From assembly GCA_963969365.1 (NCBI GenBank), contig OZ017749.1, forward strand, positions 2,170,001 through 2,234,000: a stretch of 64,000 bases of DNA, given 5' to 3'. The position numbers and the translations under genes were made by a program. Source of the stretch: Asterochloris sp. CNOR1. Taxonomy: Eukaryota > Chlorophyta > Trebouxiophyceae > Trebouxiales > Trebouxiaceae. The notes under the pieces are model-generated. The model worked only from the letters and a program-made list of their open reading frames with translations, did not search any database and was not told the origin of the DNA. Positions 12,301-24,455 of this stretch are shown in pieces. How positions within the stretch are numbered: position 1 is the first letter of the stretch; every line of letters begins with the position of its first letter.

Positions 12301-15300
12301 CAGGTGACACTTGGCCAGGAGCAAGAGTCAAACAAGTCAAGGTTTGGATCCACTTGCTCTGCAGGGTGGCATGTGCTCTATTCAGACATGGAGTTGAGCG
12401 TGGGAGCTGGCTGGCCTCCAACACTGCTTGCCATACAGTCCTGCTTGTGTGTTCTCTGCAGGCAGACACTCAGACAGGGCTTTCCTGCCTGGCCCCTGCA
12501 GATTCTGCATGGTTGTTCTCAGCAGCTGAGCATGGCACAGCAGTACAGTTGTCTGCCACCCCTTCACTTTCTGAACATGCAAGCAGCCAAGAGCTGACTG
12601 GAACAGCATCGGCAGCGGCAATGTACAGTGAATGCATTTCTTTGCAGTTGGGGCCCTTAAAGGATGGCTTGCCTGCTCTGGCATCTGGAGACAGAGTTGA
12701 CTCCTCCTCCATAGATGGGCTGGGGTGAAACATATCCACAGGTGCCCTGAAAAGCAGCAGCCCGGTCAATAGGTGCTGCACACCAAAGAAAGGGGCGGGT
12801 GTGGAGCAGCTTGCACAGGCGCCCTGCACATCGGCAGCCTGCCTGCATGCTCTTGAAGGCTGGTAGTGGCTCTGCACATGATGTTGGCCCTGAGCAGCTG
12901 TCTGGTGAGGGGCAACAAACATGATGATGCTCTACAAGTACTTTCACAGCTCTGGGTGACAGGGGTCCATACACAGCAGCCCAGAATCAGGTGTGAGACA
13001 CCACACCAGCAGCAGGCAGGACGCGTAGGAGCCCTGATCAACTTCTTGCATTCACCTGGCATTCAGCCGCCGGCCCTCTGCTGTTGCCAGGACGCAGGCT
13101 GCAAAGCGGCGCTCTAGAAGGAGGCCAATCCCAGGGGCACAGCTCAATGACAGGTCCAGAGCCTTGGGGGTCAGCGTCTGGCAGAGAGATTTGACAGCCT
13201 CCCTGCAACAGCAAGGCCACAGCTGAGATGGACAGCGGTGTCTCAGTTGGTGGTCGGAAGCTGCTCCCACAAGAAGGCGCCCCTCTCGAGACGGCCAGCA
13301 GTACCCAGCCTCCGAAGTGCTGTGCATGCAGCAAGGCTGTCATTGCAATGCACTGTTTCCAGCACCAGGCCTGCATCATACAGTGTCCAGAAGACAGCTC
13401 TCCACCACAAGCCAGGCAGATGCCAGCCTTGCGCACCATCTCTGCAGTAAGTCCATGTACCAGACCTGCGGCAAAGAAACCCACTTTGACATCCGGTGAC
13501 ACCTGCAGCCCAGACCCTTGACCCTCGGCCCCTGAGCGCCTGACTTTGAGCTGCCAGCAGCCAGCAGGTGGCACTGGGGCAGGCGTTGCGAACAGCATTC
13601 ACATCCAAGCACCCCCGCTGATGTGACAGCCCCCAGAGCACCCTGCTGGTCATTCCCAGGCTCACCCGATGCTGAGAGCCTGGTCCAGAGCCGCCAGGTG
13701 CCAGAATGTGGCGCTGGGGAACTCTCCGCCGCAAGGGGGGGCCAGGCAGGGTGCTGAATGGTGGCACCCTTCGCAGCCCGGGCGGCTGTTGCGCAGAGTC
13801 CGGAGCGACTCGCGTGCCTCCCGCACCCGCAGCAGGTGGTCAACCTCCATGAACTTGGAGCGCAGCAGCTGGGGAACGGGGGGCTGCAGGGCAGGCGGGC
13901 AGGCTGCTGTCAGGCCATGCAGCAAAGTGTGGCAGAAGGTGGTCAACATCCATCAAGTGAGAGTGCAGAGGCTGGCAGACAGAGAGCTGCAGGGCAAGCG
14001 AGCTGCCGCTGTCAACAGATGCATGGTGAAAAATGGTAGAGGAGCAATGTGGCAGATGGACACAAACAGGGCAGGTGCATGCATTGCGTGGCAGGTTGAG
14101 GACTGGGGCCTCCAGGGCAGGCTGGCAGCATCCCCTGGTCAGGGTGGCGAAGTGGGCACACAGCAAGCAAACAGCATTGACCAGTCCTTTATGGCAGCAA
14201 CTGGGCACAGGGGCCTGCAGAGCAGGCATCTAGAAGGTGTCAAGACGTGCAGTGGCATGCATGTACGACAGGCAGCACAGTCCAGCTGGTCCATGGCAGC
14301 AGAGTAGGGCAGCACTGTAGTGGATGCTGTGTGTGGTGGGGGTCCCTGGCAGGTTGGCAGCAGGCCTCAGCCAGTGGTGTGCCTGCGCAGCAGGCAGGCA
14401 GCAGCCCCCTGTAAAGCAGAATACTCGGCACTTGTCATCAATGTGTTTGCGATCACTTTCAGATCCACAAGTGTCCCAGGGAGCAGCCACCCTTACACAT
14501 AGAGAACCTGCCAACATTCTGCCAGAATTTGCAGCAGAAATTGTCCCCCGTCCTGCTGGAGTTGCGCGCACCTTGCTGCCACCGAGCGCCCTTCTGCTTT
14601 CAGGAGGCGGTCAGCCTCACAGGGAGTAACCGCAGCAGGAGGCTACTAGCTGCACGGGGTCAAGTAGCCTGACAGGCAGGAGTCAAAGCATCCTCCTTAC
14701 AGGAAGCAGCCATCCTCACCGCGCAGAGGACCTGCCAGAATTGCATGCCATCCTCTGGCGACAGAGCGTCATTGTTGAGCAGCACCATCGTGTTGGGCTG
14801 CGGGGTGTAGTCGGCTGCCACGCCGCTGTTGGCCTGCGTCCCATGTCCCAGGCCGGCGCGTTGCCGGTTGCCAGCAATGTCCAGGGCCACAGCAGCGCCC
14901 TGCGCCTTGAGGCCCAGCCCCTGCCCTGCACAGCATCCACAGCAATGTTGCTCGGCAGTGACGATCGCAACACCAGACACAACTTTGCCTGCGCTGCCCA
15001 GGCAGTACTAAAATGGGGGGGTGCCCTTCACTGCCAGGATAGTGACAAGCTTGCAGCCGGTGCTGCTGCTTTGCACAGCCTACAAAGCGCCTGTGTCTTG
15101 CTTGCCCGGCTGGACCACGGCTGACATACAGCAGCAGAGGCGCCATGCTTGATGCTCTGTGCAAGACCCACAAGCAGTCTCCTTGCGCCTTCCTGGGCAA
15201 CCCCTGCTTGGAAAGCAATGCAAGAGGTGCTACGCAGGGTCAAGACATGCAGTTGCAGCTGCTAGGGTTGGCACCTGAAGGTGGTGACATCCTCGCTGAT

Positions 15301-15868
15301 GTGAAGGCAGGTCGCAGGGAGCCCCTTATGTGTACTGTGCACTACGCTCTGGGCCTGAGAGCTCTGCTTTGTTCACATGTTGTTCCTGGTACATGCAGCG
15401 GCCCTGCGCTTTTAGTGCTGCAGGTGTGCACAGCGTCACATCCTCTGACAGGTGGACTTACCCTCCTTGTGCCCCATTTTGGCCATCATGGCTGCCACGG
15501 CAGGGTTGACAGCAGGAGCTTCTGGGGATGCCCCATGTTGTGACTCCTCCTTGACCTGCGCCTCAGCGGCTGGTATGGAGCGAGGCCGCTTTGCAGAGAT
15601 GCCAAGTTGCTTACGGCGCTGCTCGTATAAGGCCTGCCGCTCCTTGAGGGAGCCACCTGCATGTGCGTTTGTATGAATATATTTCGTCAGTAAATTCTGT
15701 TAGCTGGTGGAGCAGTGGCGTCGTCACCATGGCCTGACTAGTTTCAAGGAGCCACCGGCAGCTCAGCACAGGCAAAAACTCCCCAGCTGCATTCAAGGAG
15801 GTTTGAACTCCAGAGCTGCTTTCAAATATGCTCCTGATCCTTCCACCTGTAGGTGAGTCCTGCTGCAT
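9369..15868 (-). CDS. CMTR1-like protein: G-patch plus RrmJ/FtsJ-type cap 2'-O-methyltransferase fold
   Basis: CMTR1 methylates the ribose of the first transcribed nucleotide of capped mRNA in the nucleus. Exons follow CMTR1 domain order. A basic leader ERQALYEQRRKQLG (about 15.66 kb) leads into a G-patch split by an intron: AAMMAKMGHKEG at about 15.49 kb, then QGLGLKAQG...RAGLG at about 14.95-14.82 kb. The CMTR1-like helix LLRSKFMEVDHLLRVREAR and TFWHLAALDQAL lie at 13.87-13.67 kb. A SAM-loop-like LSCAPGIGLLLERRF follows at 13.15 kb, then GVHLVVGDLRARG at 12.19 kb, GGTLLVRFNDCLTPFSAS at 11.63 kb and ELCWVKPCTSCAASPERLLLA at 11.5 kb. RFM-like pieces end at a stop at 9369. Two catalytic lysines look replaced (see findings). 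The first exon is unresolved; an ATG at 15868 is only a candidate. It may share a transcript with the CMTR2-like gene upstream. Confidence 0.72.
10955..11090. repeat. Tandem copies of an exon segment in the CMTR1-like gene
   Basis: GGCCAGCTGCTC(A/G)TTG occurs at about 10961 and 11062. The upper-coordinate copy reads RNEQLADRE in the coding sense and the lower reads DNEQLANVE. A similar pair, CAGCTGGC(T/G)CAC plus ACAGCTTGC, occurs at about 10519 and 10620. The copies look like duplicated exon ends about 100 bp apart. Confidence 0.6.
11590..12005. repeat. Three tandem copies of one CMTR1-like exon start
   Basis: The motif-bearing exon start recurs at about 11590-11654, 11708-11785 and 11943-12005. 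On the minus strand the copies read LLVRFNDCLTPFS, PLLVRFHVCLIP and GTILMLCSDELYPSPAS in the same aligned frame. The first two have a CTGCAG acceptor in front. Only the first matches the methyltransferase family well, so it is taken as the working exon. Confidence 0.75.
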
Positions 15869-16132
15869 GAATGCATGAGTGTCCGACCATCTCGATCAGC
15901 ATGGAGGCACATCTGCTGGCGGGTTGCACAGCTTGCAGAGGCTGTCGGCCATACAGCTCAGGGGTTGGCTAAATGGGCTGCAGCCAACAAGTTAGCGTGG
16001 ACACGCATGAGGGCCACCCAGGCTTGCGGCGCCCTGGAAGTTGTGCTGAGACAAAGGTGTGAAGCTGAAATGCCAGGCCAAACAGCAAGGTGGTCAAGCT
16101 GCAGGGCATCAAGGGTCACCAACCTTCGTAGG

Positions 16133-19100
16133 TCAACTCATGCACAGGGACCACACCAGCCGCAGGCAGCGTTTCAGAGCCCGTGCAGCGGGACACAGAC
16201 ACCCTCCTTGTGCCAGGCAGTCTGCCTCACCTGCACTCCTCTTCTTGTTGCCTGCCGTGTTATTCTGGTTGCCCACTAGATAGTGTCCCTCAGCCAGGTA
16301 CCAACTTTCTGCCAGTGGCATGAACCTGTACTTGCGTGGCCACTCGGCCGCCATCCAAAGCCTGGCACGATTAAGGGCATCAAAGATGGCACGCCTCTCT
16401 GCCGGGACACCTACATCTTTCAGCTGCTCCAGGTCAAGATTGTCCTGGATAACCTGCACAGCACAGGGGCTTGATCACAAAGGCACTTGATGCAGAGGTG
16501 GGGGTCGGGCTGTGCCCTGCTCATTTCTGCATGGCTGCCAATCGCTAAGCAACCCACACTGAAGCCTCAGCCCGGCTGGCGCTGCGTTTGTGGTGGCAGC
16601 AGCTCACTATGCAGCGCCCCGGCAGCTCGCTACGTGCCCCGCACCTGGCTGGCCGTTGCAGATACAGGCCCAGTTGACCTGGGGCTTGTAATCATGAACC
16701 TCCTGTCAAGGAGAGGCCATTGACCCAAGATGCTGACGGTCCAATGGCAGCCACATCATGCAGTGATGGAGGACAGCTGCTCTGTGTGGTGGGAGCCGAT
16801 GGACTGTGGCCTGCTGCATGGCACTTGCCTGGCGCTGGCTTACAGCAGGCTCTAGGCTGCATATAGACCCTGGCAGCCCTTCTGCATGACCTGAAAAACG
16901 CTAGTGCAGAATGCATGACAGTGGCCACCCACTACCAACCTGCAATGTCCGCCAATGGAGGTGTAAAACAGCACTTGCCTGGCGCCAGGTGCTGGCACAG
17001 AAGATGCACACCGCACAGGGTTGAATTGCATATGGATCACTACAGATCCTGCCTCGTGCTACAACGAGCAGGCTGCAGGCTGCAACAAGCCTTGCAGGAC
17101 CCTCCACACAAGACTCAACTGCCATGCTGCACACAGTCTGTCAAGAGCTTTGTTTTAAGTGCTCGCCTGGCGCTGGGTGGTGGCAAAGAAGGTGGCACAC
17201 GCAACAGCTGACTCCAGGAAGTTGCTGGGCAGCTGCACTAAGGGCAGAAATGGGGACTTGTCATCCTCCCCAAACACAGACGCCCCCACATGGTCCAGGA
17301 GTTTTCTGCAGCAGCCAGGCTACCTGTTACATGTTGCGCACTGCATTTTTGGCCCAAAGCCATCACTGGCTGCACCAATGCAGGAAGGGCAGCAGGCCAA
17401 GCACAGAGGCCCGCACCTGGTCCCACAGTGTCCTGCAGCAGCAGAGCTACCTGCCTCAGCTGGGACACGCAGGGCTCTGTGCTATCTGTGGCTGCCGTGC
17501 ATTGGACCTTGACATGTGCACAGTGGCTGTCTGGCAAGCATCTAGACGACCACGCAAACAGGCTGGCTGCAAGTCCATGCGCAGCTGGAGAACAGCATTG
17601 GCAACAGCGTCAAGGGAAAGTTGAGAGGTTCAGCAGCCGGCAGCAGACAGGCTGCCCTCGAAATGGCAGCTTCAACAGCACTGCAGATGCAGTGCAGCAC
17701 ACACAACTGAAAATGGCACCAAAGTCATGGCAGCAGCAACTCGAAGGTTCCGATGAAGCCTTTGGCAGCTGGAGGACAGCAGGTGCAATGCTGCGCAGGA
17801 CTCACAGCAGCAGCGGCTGAGCAATTTCGGTAAAGCCTTTGGCAATGATGTAGGTCTCGCTGTTGCCAGGCTTGCTGGTTGCAGGCTTGAAGACGTGCAG
17901 CTCGTCAAAAAGGGCGCCCATCAGGTGCAGCATAGCCAGTGTGCTGTGCTCGAACAGGGTGAACGCCTTCAGCAACATGCTGCCCCCCCGGGCCAGCATG
18001 CCAAGAGCAGCCACCATCTCACAGAAGTGCAGGGGCGAGGTAGTCCTGCGGGCATCAAGGTACAGCTTTCAGGTAATAACACTGTCATAGTGCAGCGTGC
18101 AGCATGGCCTGAGCGAAAAGTTGCAAGATTGCAGACGCTGCGCCTTCAGGTACAGGACAGCTCATGAGTCATTTCTGTGAAAGGCAGCTTCCATGCACGC
18201 AGGCATCTTGTGATTGTGCAGAGCACCAGGCCAGACCTGGAAATCGCAGCATTCCATGGCGTCATGCCCTGCAGTGGCTTGCCTTCTCTTTCAGCAAGCA
18301 GCTGCTACAAAGGCGCCAGGGGCAGGCTAGCAATCCGGTACTAGATGCAGGAACGGAAGCAGGCGTGTGTAGACTGGCGCTTCTCACCTCTCCTGCTCAT
18401 TGGGGTCCTCCTGGCAGTCAATGCTGCCATCTCCCGTCACCAGCATGACGCCCGGGGTGCCCATGTCTGCACATTTGCGCTGCAGCAGTGAGGCAGCAAC
18501 ACTCAGTGAGCAGACGGACCATGGCTTCAAGCTGCAGGCAGTGCTTGACCAGGGCAGCAGCCTGCACGCAAGCAGCCCCTTTGCAGGCAGGTCAGATGAG
18601 GGAATCTAGAGCTGCCTGAGTTGCGCAACATGATGTTGTTGGTGGGTCAGATGAGGACCCTGCTTGGCCACTCAACTATGCATCAACATGAGGGTGCGGC
18701 CGAACAATTGCATGGCTGCTGCAGTGTTAATGATGTCTGTTGCCAGCGGGCCGCACAAGTGGTTACATTGCTGCTTGAGTATGCACAACTTGGCTGCTTG
18801 AGTGTGCACAACACCTGAAACTGCAGAGTGCTTCATGCACCTGTCCAGACTGACCTTGGCCTCCTCCCAGATGAATCTGATGTTCTCTGGCCGCCGCACA
18901 TCACCAGAGTTGTCTGCCCCCCAGCACCAGTGGTGCGCAGTCAGGGCAATCAGGGCGTCATCCTCGATCATGGCCTGCAGCGGCATCACCACGACGCTGA
19001 CAACAGACAATACCTTGACACTTTGCAGACCATAAGAGCGACCACCACAGCCAGCATGATGGAGCATGCACACGAGTGTCCAGCACTTGTATAGCTGGCG

Positions 19101-22100
19101 TGCCATGCAGGAGGCGTGGCTTGCCTACTCTCTGTGTGCTAGGGGTTTAAAAAGCAGCACAAGCACGCCCAAAGGTCAGCAATCTTAGATGTTCTGCAAG
19201 ACAGCAATCCAGCAAGCCGGCCAACCAGAAATACTCCTTGGTTCTCCGTGCGGCAGATGTTCAGCAGCACATTGCAGGCAGACCATTCAGCTATTCACCG
19301 GGCACTATTTCCTGTGCGGCATGCATTCAGATTGCAGACAAGTCAGTCAATCACTGCTGTTCACCTGCGCATCATTCCCTGTGTGGTAGGGGTTGAGCGA
19401 GTTGGCCATCCAATCCCAGTACCACTCTGAGCGCCGGGTGCGAATGAAGTGGTTGGTGGCAGAAATGAAAGCCCCGGGGGCCTCGCAGACATGCACTGTC
19501 ACCAGACTGACATAATCACGCATCTGTGTGCCGTCCCCGGACTCATCGACTGCAGAGGCATAAGGGCTGTCTTGTTCAGCGGGCAGCTAGGGGCAGGATG
19601 CAGCAGGGTCGCAGTCTGCACCTCAGTGATGCGGATGACGGCTGGCGTGCGGCAGGCTGCCCTTGTGAGGAGCCATCACAAAACCTGCAGTGAGCTGCAA
19701 CCCCGAAGCTGCAGAGGTGGTGCTACAATGTGGAGCTGCAGCACTGCAGTAGCGCGCACTGTGCCACGCCTAGTGCAAGGCTGCCCTTTTCAGGCGCACC
19801 CATTCCAGCGCAGGAAAGGCCTGCACCTTTACACCGCCCCACTGCAGCAGGACTGGAAGAACTCACTCTGTGCAACGCCCAGCGCAGGGCTGTCCTTGGC
19901 CAGGAGATCGTATCGCTCAATGCACTCGTACATTTTGGCAAAGGCGATGGTGCACAGCTCGGGCTGAAACTCTTTTCGCAGGAAGGGCACCACCTCCCCC
20001 GCCCTGTTGGTCCGCCTGGTGTGCTGCCCCCATGCGCTGCAGGCCAGGGAGACAGTGATGTGCTCAGGGTCACCAGACATCATAGTTACAGCTCAGGCCA
20101 CAGCCGCCAGCAGCAGAACGAGCTCAAAAAGTACCAGCAGCAGGCCATGCATCCCAACAGGCTGCAGGGAATCCATGAGCGGCGTGGCAGAGATGTTGGA
20201 ACAGATGATTTCAACCTGTTGCTGAGGAGCTGGCTTTTGTGTCAGCAATCAGGAGTTGGTGCTGTCTGTGGCTGAGGCAAGAGACCAGCTCAGCCTCGCT
20301 GTTCCAGCACAATTGTCACGCATTGCGGCCTCCATGTGCATGCCAGTTGCCCAGCTGTGCAGCCTCACTTGTCCTCTCCACACTGCCCAGCACACCAGCC
20401 TCACGCAATGAAGTTGCAATGCCTGTGAGCATCACTCACTTGATGTCCTTTTCGTCCAGCTTGTCCTTGACCTCATTCAGCTCACGCTTGCACTCCATCA
20501 ACTCCTCCACCTGGACGCAGGGATGACCTGCTTGAGCATAGCTGGCTCTGTGGGGCAAGCAGGCTGTGGACACTCATGGCCGACTCCATGTTGCTGGCAG
20601 GCACCATTCCAGGACTTGCTCTGCGAGGTCTGGGACGTGCAAGACTTGGGCCGGCCACTAGCTCCCACAGTAATGCGACCACACAGATGGCTGGTCAGAT
20701 CTGGCTGCACTCATTGCAGGATTTGAAGGGTCACGATCTTGAGCGCGGGGCATTTCAGTGAAGGAACTGGAGCAGCGCTGTCTCACCCACCAATTTGCGC
20801 ATGGACTCCTCTGCATGTTTTGAGATATCTCTGCAGCTCATGCAAAATTGGTAATCACCCTTCCACACTTCTGACGGAACCGCCTGAGCGAGCAGGCCAG
20901 CTTTGCAGGTTCAGAAGGCTGTCAGACATTCCTGTCTTAGCGCTGTCAAGCACCTGGGCCATTGAGACAGCAGGGCTTTGCAGGTCACACATGCTCGGGG
21001 GGGCCACCCTGTCTCACTTGCTGCCCCTCAACCCCAGGCAACACCTCATCTGCTGCCGCCTCGTGGAGTACTACTTGAGCTGTCAGAGCTGGCTCTGCAT
21101 ATTTTAGCAGATGCAGCTCACCTGCCACCCCTCAGCCTCAGGAGGAAACACCAACTCCTCCTCTGGCGGGCGGCAGTCCTCGTTGTTGACCCTGAAGGCA
21201 CGGCAGTCCAGCTGCTCTGCCGCCTTCTTGAATTCGCGGCGCATGACCTTCTGCTCATTCATGGGCCGCTGGCCTGAAGCACAGCAGGGTGAGGGCAGTG
21301 CACAGAAATCTCAGATTAAAGCGGAATACATGCTGCCGCAGTGGGTCTCTGCTCATTAGCATATGCAGGGCTGGGGGGTGCAGGTAGGGCATGGAGAGCA
21401 CCAGGGGGCCTTGTTGGCCCTGTCTTCTGGTGGTGCATTGGCCTCAGTAATCATGCAGTGCAGCGCCGGCTGGCAGGGGTCCTATTGCTGTACAAGTCTA
21501 CTGTGGGCTCTCTGCAACAGCGTGACTTGGCTGTCCCCTTTTATTGCTAGACATTTGCTCTATTCAGGACACCTTCACTTGGCTGCTTGCATTATCCACA
21601 GGGTCCAGGGGCTGCTGCACAGTGTCTCTTGCACTTTTGCAGAAGCTGGTGCTCCTGCCGAGTAGCTGCTCCAGGTCCAGAGCCTGGCTGCTGTCGAAAA
21701 ACCTTGTGTTATTGCGCAGGATTTGACATCGCACACGAGGACTCTGTGCCACCTCTCTGCAGCTCTGTGCACGTTGATCCCCAAATGCGCCTCCCCAGAG
21801 GTGTGTACCTTGGGATCTGTCTTGCCGGGCCCCGCGGCCCCTGCTGCGACCTCTGCCCCTCCCCCTGCCCCTGCCCAGTCCATCCTCCATTCCTGGGGGC
21901 GGTTGCCATGCAAAGGGACTGCCACTGCGCCCTCTTCCATGCCAGCCGCCCTGACCGCGGCCGCCCCGCCCTCCTGCACGTCCCTCCCTCCCGTGATCTC
22001 TAGCAGTCCTGCCGCCTTCAGGGCTCTGGGGACCTCGCGGGGGGGAGTGGCTTCCCTGATCATCCCCCGTTCTGCCAGCAGGGCTGCTGGCAGCCAGCCT

Positions 22101-22172
22101 GCCCTGCCCGGCCCCACTCTTGGGGGGGGCGTCTGTGCCATTCGCAGCACTAAATTCACTCATCGGCAGCAC
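16133..22172 (-). CDS. CMTR2-like cap 2'-O-methyltransferase with RGG-rich N-terminus
   Basis: CMTR2 methylates the second transcribed nucleotide of capped mRNA (cap2). From the start at 22172 ([12 protein letters not shown]), an RGG/GR-rich tail of about 110 residues ([16 protein letters not shown]) suggests RNA binding. It is followed by [19 protein letters not shown] (about 21.25 kb), [19 protein letters not shown] (20.5 kb) and [19 protein letters not shown] (about 19.95 kb). The Rossmann core follows: SAM loop [18 protein letters not shown], then [11 protein letters not shown] (19.5-19.37 kb). Next come [19 protein letters not shown] (about 18.9 kb), [19 protein letters not shown] (18.45 kb), [14 protein letters not shown] and [17 protein letters not shown] (about 18.05-17.83 kb). 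The catalytic K-D-K-E set appears complete for the last three residues. Later exons give [20 protein letters not shown] (about 17.2 kb) and a C-terminal exon ending at 16133. That 3' end is moderate, and fusion with the next gene is not excluded. Confidence 0.82.
16821..17190. repeat. Triplicated splice-donor region in the CMTR2-like gene
   Basis: Three plus-strand copies of (A/T)GC(A/T)C(T/G)(T/C)GCCTGGCGC lie at about 17157, 16972 and 16820. Read on the minus strand, each is CAGCGCCAG or its variant, followed by GCGAGC (coding copy) or GCAAGT (the two intron copies), that is, GC-type donors. The coding copy ends the exon FFATTQRQ. Confidence 0.7.
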
Positions 22173-22412
22173 TGCTCTGCCTCCTGCTCTTCAGGAGGCT
22201 GTGACTGTTCCCAGCTCTCTGAGCACGAGCTTCTTGTTGCAGGCTTCGACTTGTGTGCAAAACTCCATATGCAAGGTGGGACAGACATACTGCTCTTCAG
22301 ACCTTGTCCAGTGCACAGGACTGCCTCGCATTGTCCCGTTGCAGTCTGTCTGCAAGAGATTTTCTCAGGCTCCTAGGAAGATTCTAAATTTCTTGACAGC
22401 CAATTTTCAGGC
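22173..22412. promoter_or_regulatory. Bidirectional promoter region, CMTR2-like / WSP-repeat gene
   Basis: About 240 bp separate the divergent start codons at 22172 (minus) and 22413 (plus). Both promoters and 5' UTRs must lie here or overlap the genes. No TATA-like element was recognised. Confidence 0.5.
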
Positions 22413-23378
22413 ATGCAACATCACACCGAATCTGAGCAAGCCTTCTTGAGACGCTGGGCCGAGCTGAGGGGCCCGAAGAAGCCTAAGAAGGTGAGCATGC
22501 AGCTGAAGCTGCTGATCTGCCAATGCCAGCAATCTCACCTTTCCTCTCTGCACAGGGAGAGGATGCAGCAAGGGGCTTAAAAAGTGAGTCAATCAACCAT
22601 CACCTGGCAAGGAGTCTTACATGACACAAAACCACTAAGCTAAGCAGTGCCTGTCGTGCAGTGAGCATCAAGCTGCCTGGCCCACAGAAGTCTCCTGCAT
22701 TGAAGGTGCGCCGTGCTATGAGAGTCTCCTGAGACTGCAATCCTCATCGCTTGATTGCCACATGCAGGCTGGGGCACAAGCTAGGCCACCATCAGCTGGA
22801 GATCGGCAAGCACGCTGCCTGCATGATCTTGCTCTGTCAGTTTCCATGTGTCCGTCAAGGGAAACCTTTGAGGCTGCTCTACTGTGACTGACAGGCTTCA
22901 GCAGACTGAAGATCAGGCCAACCCAGAGCTCTCCCCGGAGGCTGCCGCAATTGAGATTGCCAAAGCAGCGCTTGCCAGGCAGAGGGTGAGGCCTTGCATC
23001 TGAAGTGCTCTACTGGCTGCTTTTGCCTCCCAGTGTGCTGCTGTCCTGTACAGCAGAGCTTCTACAGGAGCTAAAAGCGAAGAAAAAGGACAGAATGGCC
23101 GCTGCAGAGAGCTTTCTGATTGACACTGGGTGCTGTTGCAGGCGGAGGCTGCCGCATCAGCTAAGCAGAAGTACAGGGGACCTTCGCTGAAACGGTCAGC
23201 TCTTGCTGTCAGCCAGGAGGATGAACAGTCTCCCAAGAGGCAGGAGGAGGGACAGCCCTGGAGCCCAAGCGGGGGTGCAGTAGATGGTAGCAGCCCCCAG
23301 AATGCCCCCTGGAGCCCCACTCAACCAGCCCCTTGGTCTCCAACAGCTGCCCCCTGGTCCCCCAGTGGCGCAGGCTGA
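22413..23378 (+). CDS. Small Lys/Ser-rich protein with C-terminal PWSP repeats, unknown function
   Basis: I do not recognise a known family. The start ATG at 22413 gives MQHHTESEQAFLRRWAELRG followed by a Lys-rich end and a GTGAGC donor. Later small exons appear to read VSIKLPGPQKSPALK (22.66 kb), LQQTEDQANPELSPEAAAIE (22.9 kb) and LLQELKAKKKDRMAAAE (23.06 kb). The last exon (about 23140-23378) holds KRSALAVSQEDEQSPKRQEE and then four spaced copies of PWSP, ending SPSGAG. The charged helical middle could be a coiled coil, and the SP-rich tail offers Pro-directed phosphorylation sites. It diverges from the CMTR2-like gene across a short shared promoter. Splice joins among the small exons are tentative. 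Confidence 0.6.
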
Positions 23379-23503
23379 TGCCCCTGCCCAACAGACTGCA
23401 ATTTTGGCTGGGCCACAGATCTACACCTCGCTGCAGAGCACAGCATGAAAGGTGCTTCATGATGCGTCTCATCATTCACTCCCTGCCCTCTGTGACACCA
23501 AAG

Positions 23504-23508
23504 TGTAA
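23504..23508 (+). other. Candidate poly(A) signal TGTAA
   Basis: TGTAA, the usual green-algal polyadenylation signal, lies about 125 bp after the stop of the WSP-repeat gene. Confidence 0.4.
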
Positions 23509-24455
23509 CTTGACTATGCTGCAGAGTGCCGTCTATAGACTGAGTTTTGGTGTAAGCCTCCTCATGCCTCAAACCATAATCAGTCAGCAATCATTGCGCA
23601 AGCACGTGACACTTATGGGTCTTCACAAAACATGGCAGCCAAAGCATCATGAAGTTCTCGTTCAGTGGAAGTCAATAACACACTCAATACTCCCACACTG
23701 CCGGGCAGGGCTGTTTTTGCCTCTGTTACACGTGCTGAAAAGGCACAGATGGGTTGGTGGCAAGTGCATCAGGAACGCGATGTTTTGAAATGCGAACATG
23801 GCCACGTTGGCTGCCAGCACTCTGTCAGCAGCTTGTGCTGGGCCACGCAGCTTCAAGGGGTGGGATGGCTGGCCATTGAAGCGGATAATGACCCCATGGC
23901 TTTCATTGGCGACCTGTACCCAGAACCAAACCCATGCTGCAATGCAGACCCATTATGCTTCAGGCACAACTGCTTCAGCAAACAGACTGATGGCGACGGC
24001 AGCTCCTCCAAGTCAGAGTAAATTCCTGCGTCGACATCTTCCCTGGGTCAGCTGGCTCCCAGAACATGAAGCCAGTGCATTTGAGCCTGCGTCTGTATGG
24101 CCTAGCCATGATGAAACTTTCAAGTGACGCTAAGAGGCACTGCGCCAGCAGAGCCTGCCTGGGATGTGGTCTGAGGAAGCTGCCTGTCCCTTTTACTCTC
24201 CCCAAATAAGCCTAGAAGCTGGTGGCTGAAGGATGGGATGTGTAGTGCGGCTCACTGGAAGATCTCGTTGGATCGAGTGGCTGGTGACATAGCTAAAAGC
24301 AGCCTCTCAGACAGCCTCTCGGGATTCGGCTCTATGCCTCTTGGGGACTGTTCTAGCCTGCCATGCGCAGCAGACTGCGGCAGGATGCCTGGCTGAGGCG
24401 CTCACGCCATAATGCCATGAGGCCTCTCCTTCCCTGACCTCTCCTCAGCACAGAT
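23509..24455. other. Intergenic, upstream of the LOV gene
   Basis: About 950 bp with no reading frame that resembles a protein family or has good splice signals. It probably includes the promoter and 5' UTR of the LOV-domain gene, whose first exon is uncertain. Confidence 0.4.

Noticed and set aside
21709-22159. Overlapping alternative frames over the RGG-rich region
   Set aside because: They are frame-shifted readings of the GC-rich Gly/Arg repeat; only the frame starting at 22172 gives the RGG tail.
23665-24021. 118-codon frame upstream of the LOV gene
   Set aside because: No recognisable sequence, no matching splice sites, and overlapping frames of equal quality on both strands.
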